DNA of 28,241 nucleotides from Paraglomus occultum (Eukaryota > Glomeromycota > Glomeromycetes > Paraglomerales > Paraglomeraceae). The stretch is taken from assembly GCA_910592205.1 (NCBI GenBank), contig CAJVPJ010000333.1, positions 1 to 28,241 on the forward strand, written 5' to 3'. Below are positions 22,669-28,241 of the stretch, in pieces. Within the stretch, counting starts at the first letter, position 1; each line of letters begins with the position of its first letter. A program made the translations under genes and the position numbers. The notes under the pieces were generated by a model, which was not told the DNA's origin, made no database searches, and worked only from the letters and a program-made list of their open reading frames with translations.

Positions 22669-24899
22669 TGTGAATGGATAGTAGGGTAGAGAAATCAATC
22701 AGTGGTTAAACTTTCTTTCATTGAACTTGTTCTCCGAGTACGCGAACTGGATCTTCGTTGACGTACAATCTCCAACTAGCAAGAAAACACTCGCCAGGAT
22801 AAGAAAGATTCTTAATTAATTAATCATATATATATATAAGATAGCATAAACCCTTTTTTAAAGTTTTTTTTTTCATCGAAAACTTTTTCGGTCAAGTTCC
22901 ACGGGAAAACAATGGGATCAGCTGACTAACTTTAGCGCTGATCACCTTCTACGATGTATTCTTAACATAACATTCCACCATTATTACATCGTCTTTTTTT
23001 CTCATAACACACTCCTTAAATTCCCCCACCTGTTCACTTTCCTGCTTCTCCCCATCCTGCGTTAACTACCGAAGCACAGACCTTGACGGTCGTGTAACGA
23101 TGATGAAAATTTTGGCATTAACCCCAGATTTTCATCACAGGTCGTACAATGCGGAAGAGATAATGGAGCAGGTATAATATAAACTACCAATTGTACTAAT
23201 AACTAAACTATGCAGGCATCGCCCCCAAATTTGAAACGACACAACAGGATCAATTGTTTATATGATCAGAAAAAAAAAGTGGAGATGAGATGAAAAAGTT
23301 GTACAAATAGTGAACATGTGGAACTTTTTGCTTGCTCAGCTCAGCCGCAAGTATGTGCTGATATTTTTAGAATATGCTTCTGGTTGCATTATTATTACAC
23401 CCCACTCTCCAATTAGACAATCTTGATTTTATTTCATTGTAATACTTGACAAACGTAATTGTGCAACCTCGTTAGTATAAACTGGGCTGCGGGTTAATTT
23501 ATCGTAATTCGGAGCTGCTCAAATAAATGAGCAAAGTTTTCATTCTGTCGATCAATCTGCCATAACTGACAAAGTCTGTATCTCCCACACCATCCCCCCT
23601 CACCTCTGCTTTATTAATTGGATCTATTTTTATAAAGCTTAACGTACATCTTCGACATGTTAATACATTTGTCCATGTTGAAACTAATATCTCCCCTTTG
23701 TGCTCGATTAAGATTTTAAGTATTTGACTTTTACATCCATCGGATCGGTCCCCCCCCCCCCCACCCCCCAACTCCAAACTTTATTTTTGAGGTAAGTTTT
23801 CCCGATGTTTAATCATATCATAACTTTCTTCTACCAAACCCCGGATATTCTTCTTAATTAATAAAATTGTGGAGAAAGGCGATCGGCAGCACCACATTGT
23901 TGCAAAGATTTACCAGGCAGATTATATTAATAAATTTACGGAATATCGGAAAGTATACTAAATAATCCTATGAATACCACTCGGTTAAACCGCAATAATA
24001 TCCAACAAATTCAATGTTTTCGATTTGCAATGAATGTTCAAGAATCCCGAACGTTGGTTGTCCTGTCACACTCTCGATTATATACATAAATGCCATTAAC
24101 AAATAGCACCCCGTATCCGTTGTTTCAAGGATGTGTAATAATTTAATAAGTATAGCACCAATAATAGATTGATTCAGTAATAACAACGTCATGTCAAACA
24201 AATGGCTAAAATCACGTATTAAATTTGCTAGGAGCAAGCATGAGATCTAATTAGATAGACGCGCCGAAATTTATTTTTCTAATATTAATTAATTTATCGC
24301 TTCTGAATATCTATTACTATGTACAGAAATTAAAGTAATATCTAAGCACTATTTTGACATAGCCATAGCTGACATACAGGTTTTGTGAACTGGTATAGTT
24401 TGATACGACTTATTATTCCTACAAATATGGGATCAAAAGTTTTGCAAGAACTGTTAATTTTATGGAAACTTACGCATATAACATCAGATAAGATTATAAA
24501 CATTAATATAATACAATTAGCGACTGAGAAGGCTGGGTATAAGTGAAGGGTTATGTGTTACGTTCCAGTTAAAAGCAACCTTTTCATTGTAAATAATTTA
24601 TACAAATAAGCAAACGACAAAACTACAGTTATCTTTGTCGAACAAAGAAAAATATATGGTGCTGGCAGTACACTATATGTGATTCGATGAACAGTTATGA
24701 AAAACACGTGGTAAAAGTAGATGCGCCACGTTAACTAAATTAAAACGTAAAACATGCGCTCTTTGCCCTTTGCTGCACTAATCGCGATGTGAATGAGCGC
24801 AATAAGTGCTGAGAATGCTTAACGTTGACTGGGAGATGAATACAAATATAGAATTGTCTCTGTATAAAAATCATTAATAATAAAACTACACTCGCACTC
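22669..24899. other. Gene-free region with low-complexity tracts
   Basis: About 2.2 kb upstream of F-box-like gene 3. It contains an (AT)n run near 22826-22838, a perfect 10-bp hairpin stem at 23101-23110 and 23128-23137 (TGATGAAAAT, 17-nt loop), and a run of 13 C at 23750-23762. A minus-strand frame at 23968-24237 (89 codons) has no recognisable domain. No tRNA or rRNA was seen. Confidence 0.45.
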
Positions 24900-26580
24900 C
24901 GTTCACCCCTACCCGCTTATATTAATATCTCACCCTCCCAACGTTATGAAAACAAATGTCCCTATACAATAAGATACACTGTACACTCATATCCCCAACC
25001 CCCACTTTGAGCGAATTTTGAAAGTATAATCATACAAGATAACCTTCCTGGATACTTGGAATTGAACATTTCAAATACAGAAGACAACTATAATCACCAA
25101 TGTTAAAAACATTTATGCCATCTATAAGTCAGCACATGATAAGCATAATCTGGTTCAGGCCAAGGAACTTCCTGACCAGCAATATAATAATAAGGTAGTC
25201 CTAATGGCTCATAGTCAGTTGCCCAAACTGAAGAAAAGTTTTGTAAAGTGGTTGAGATATTTTTAATAGTTTGACACCTCTGTACTTAATGATAGATTTT
25301 GCACATAGGTAAAGACCAGCTAGTGTGAATGGAGTATTTTATTTAAAAGATAATTCTACTCTCAAATTTAATTACAAGCTGAACTAAATATAACAATGAG
25401 AGAAATGGTTGCTGCTGATTATGCTTATCCTGAATAGCTGGCTTATAAGAAATTAGTTGAAAGAGACAAAGAAACCAAACAAAAAACGCTTAAACAATGA
25501 GAACAGATACATAATTAGAAAAGCAAAGGCAAGAAACCTGGCTAATCTTCAAGAGTAAGAGACTTGTTATTTATTAAATACCAAATTCCTGGCATTTGAA
25601 ATTTACCAAAATATAAGAAAATACTTACTATATAAATTAAAAATGGCAAAAAAGATATCTAAATCTCATGTTTTTATTTTTTGCCAAACTAATCCAAGTC
25701 TTTGCTAATACTAACTAATATCAACAAGATTAAGACTCAATTCTAGCAAATGATGAAACTTTCAGCATAACAAATAATTCTTTTACATTACAGAACTTTA
25801 CTTATCACCTTTTGGTGTTTTTTTAAAGAAAAATATTTCAACTGGCATGCTGGCATGCATGTTTAAATCATTTCTCTGGTAAATATGCAAAATAAAAAGT
25901 CTGTATTTTTATTTTGTAATTTAAAATGTTACATAAATACAAAAACAGGTAAAATTTAATTTCTTTGGGTAACTTTATAATAAGAAACATCTTCTGCTTT
26001 TCAGTTTCCAACAATTGAATTCAGTATTAATATTAATCTGCACCATTTGACATTTCCAGAATTAGCTGCTTCAAAAAAAAAATGCTGATATTTTATGAGC
26101 TATTTAAACTTGTCTAAAAAACATTCCTGATTAAAGCTATGTTTAGCTGGATTATTATTATTAATAATTACATATTATTTAAAATAACAATAAACCTAAT
26201 TTTAAAAAAAAAATTCACCTTACTCATTGTTATAACATGTAATCAGCTGTAGTTGATATTAATATGTTCACAATATGATCCAGGACAGTCAAACTGTTGT
26301 CTCTTGGTGTAAGTTTATGTAACAAATTTCTCTTTCTTACATAATTCTTTGGGAGTGAATGCTTTGTTGATCATTCTTAATCAATATCACTATTTTTATT
26401 CTGTTGTCACAAGTATCATGTCCTGGTTACCATTATTAACAATAGTTTAATATTTTATTTTAACCTATCAAATTTTCAATTTTCCTTGTATTCATTGATG
26501 ATAACGTCCTTTTAACATTACTACAAGACACTCTTCATGTTGTATTCTCTGAGCTCAATACGTAACAGGTAATAGTAACT
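24900..26580. other. AT-rich region with decayed reading-frame fragments
   Basis: At about 25065-25266 a plus-strand stop-to-stop frame of about 65 codons (with IYAIYKSAHDKHNLVQAKE and LPKLKKSFVKWLRY) looks more protein-like than its surroundings but has no ATG at its head. A second frame broken by stops follows at about 25380-25560 (MREMVAADYAYPE, then LAYKKLVERDKETK). The order and decay suggest the remains of one gene or transposable element that I cannot name. The rest, to 26580, is very AT-rich with no signal I can interpret. Confidence 0.3.
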
Positions 26581-26586
26581 GAAAGC

Positions 26587-26672
26587 AGTAATCGTCAATA
26601 CGTGTAATCGCCAGTAATCGCCAGTAATCGCCAGTAATCATGCAGTAATTGATAGTAATCGTTAGTAATTGT
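26587..26672. repeat. Short tandem repeat of a CCAGTAATCG decamer
   Basis: Three consecutive copies of CCAGTAATCG/A lie at 26611-26640, flanked on both sides by diverged copies (CAGTAATCGT, GCAGTAATTG, ATAGTAATCG, TTAGTAATTG). The full array covers about 86 nt. It resembles a minisatellite growing by slippage. No function can be read from it. Confidence 0.75.
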
Positions 26673-28170
26673 GCAACCTTTTCTGGTAAATACTGGCGAG
26701 CTGCTTACCGAGAGTAAGCAAAAGTGTCCCGGAAAGGGTAAAAAGTCGAGTGCAGGTGAATAGCGCAAGAAGGAATAGATATGGAGATAAAACTACTATG
26801 TTAGCTTTAAAATCTATGGTGGAGTGTGGGTTTCTGTGTGAAGAGATCTTTGAGCGAGTTTTACTACGCGGAACGAAAGGGGGGAGGTGGTCGCAACAGT
26901 TTGTAGAGGTATGTGTGTACAAATTTTAGGGGTTTCTATAATTTTGAAAACTGCGATAATATTAATATATTCATTATAGACAAACTAGCTCGGATTGAGT
27001 GGATAGTGTCTCTATCTTCACTGTTTGAACGAATAGTGACTCTATCTTCACTCAGTTGAACAAATTATATAATATGATCATTGCACGTATATACTGTACT
27101 GTACGTCTAGCAAGAAATAAAACTAGCAGTCCATCATGATGCTCTCTTAATCTCCAGATGCATCTGAACAGTCTGTACCAATACTATGCCCATAAATAAG
27201 TAATAGTAATTATTGTTATTTCGTGTTTTTAAAAAAAGAACCTTGAGCTCGGTTTGATAATAACTCGCGTTCGTTTCCTGGAACACGAATAAATGTATAA
27301 GCGAAATTTAATGTAAGCAGTCATGTAAATGCTTAATGCCTTTTCACTCACGTCATTGACTATAACGGTAGTAGTAGTAGAGATCAGACTTACGACGTCT
27401 CTTTCTCTTCCCCCTCTTCTTTTCGTTTAACACTACTTTTTTTAAGTTTGCTTGTGCATCTTATATCTCTCAACTATTTAGCCAATCCTTTTAATCTGTT
27501 CAAACTCATCACAGAGTTGTAGCTCCGTTTCATCGTTATTACCAACTGACAAAGATTAAAAGCTTCTTCCTGTCTCATAATGATTACGAAACCATAAAAT
27601 ACTGTGTATTATGCCTTGACTAATGATGGAAAACTGTATCCTGGTATTGTGAAGTATCTAGTCATTTTATGGCAGGTGTTTGTGGAGTGTAAATAGTTCT
27701 GGTGACCAACCACATTTCCATTTCTGCCTATGCTTTCTTTGAGTGATTTGTTGATAGTTACTATTACTATTACATCTAATGGTTGTATAATGGATGTAAG
27801 CTCATCAGGAATGACATTTGTTCTTTACTTATTACTGACTGAGTAAGTATAAAAAGTCTCACAAATGAATCCAATACCAATAAAGACTTTCTTTTGCAGC
27901 TCACTGTATATGTATATGTAGCCTGATTGTCTCTAGTACTAGCCAATCTTTCATCAGGTTTTCATCCTCCCATCTAATGTTAACAACTAACCCCTGGTGG
28001 ATATCAGTTCTTACTTTTCTCTACTTTTAAATAGCCAATGGTACCAATATTGATATACTGATAACACAAGTCAATTCTTTTCATTTTTGGTTGTTGAATA
28101 TAGTAATAGTAATAGAAGTTGATTGCAGACAAGTGTAATAGTAAGAGCACCAGCCATATCAAAATACGTG
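26673..28170. other. Gene-free AT-rich region
   Basis: No supported gene in about 1.5 kb. The open frames on the minus strand near 26662-26922 and 28004-28195 are short and without protein-like features. A tandem duplication at 27001-27061 is listed separately. Confidence 0.4.
27001..27061. repeat. Two-copy tandem duplication of a 30-31 nt unit
   Basis: Bases 27001-27030 and 27031-27061 are near-identical copies sharing ATAGTG, CTCTATCTTCACT and TTGAAC, with three substitutions and a short insertion. It is a local duplication with no coding frame. Confidence 0.7.
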
Positions 28171-28241
28171 GGGCGTTCAAAAAGTTTTGACACAAATGCT
28201 TATAACATTTTTATTTACATAATAAATTTTAATTTAACTGC
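28166..28241 (+). mobile_element. Possible mariner-like transposon end, cut by the window edge
   Basis: After a TA dinucleotide at about 28165, the sequence GGGGCGTTCAAAAAGTTTTG and what follows resembles the outer end of Tc1/mariner elements, which often carry a G-rich start followed by TTCAAAAAGTTT. The window stops 70 bases later, so neither the transposase nor the other end can be seen. This is a pattern match only. Confidence 0.3.

Noticed and set aside
23099-23170. ATGATGA resembling a C/D-box snoRNA C box
   Set aside because: No CTGA D box at a suitable distance.
23499-23777. Minus-strand frame beginning with a poly-Gly stretch
   Set aside because: The start is produced by the poly-C tract at 23750-23762; the rest is not protein-like.

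Overview
The window looks like nuclear DNA of an arbuscular mycorrhizal fungus (Glomeromycotina) or a close relative. It is AT-rich, with small genes broken by short GT-AG introns (mostly 68-146 nt) and separated by long AT-rich spacers. The strongest lineage signal is a protein kinase with Cys-x2-Cys linkers and repeated 'WIPY'-like motifs ahead of the catalytic domain, a form I associate with the expanded kinase families of these fungi. Several diverged F-box-like genes fit the same picture. The species is inferred, not proven. All exon structures were built by hand from splice sites, reading frame and remembered family patterns; no search was run.

Layout, left to right. 1-1511: spacer with a long imperfect palindrome at 814-962. 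1512-3983 (-): four-exon kinase whose N-terminal half is a chain of decayed N-lobe modules. 3984-6696: spacer. 6697-7158 (-): small membrane-anchored coiled-coil protein. 7728-9085 (+): decayed CapA-like (PGA_cap) metallophosphatase gene with several frameshifts but still legible splice sites. 9228-10327 (+): F-box-like gene 1. 10328-13108: spacer. 13109-14229 (+): F-box-like gene 2, convergent with 14408-15593 (-), an ALKBH6-type dioxygenase in seven exons including a 14-nt micro-exon. 16376-16787 (-): CHCHD5/Mix14-type twin CX9C protein. 17738-20497 (-): five-exon Frizzled-like seven-helix receptor with a 445-residue repeat-bearing tail. 21170-22668 (-): F-box-like gene 3. 22669-28241: about 5.6 kb without a convincing gene, holding low-complexity tracts, two tandem-repeat patches, decayed reading frames and a possible transposon end cut by the window edge.

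The genes do not form an operon or an obvious pathway. ALKBH6 and CHCHD5 are conserved housekeeping-type genes. The kinase, the receptor and the three F-box-like genes belong to signalling and protein-turnover families. I see no convincing new multi-gene system. The most unusual items are the kinase built from repeated pseudo-N-lobes, the receptor with the repetitive tail, and the CapA-like pseudogene.
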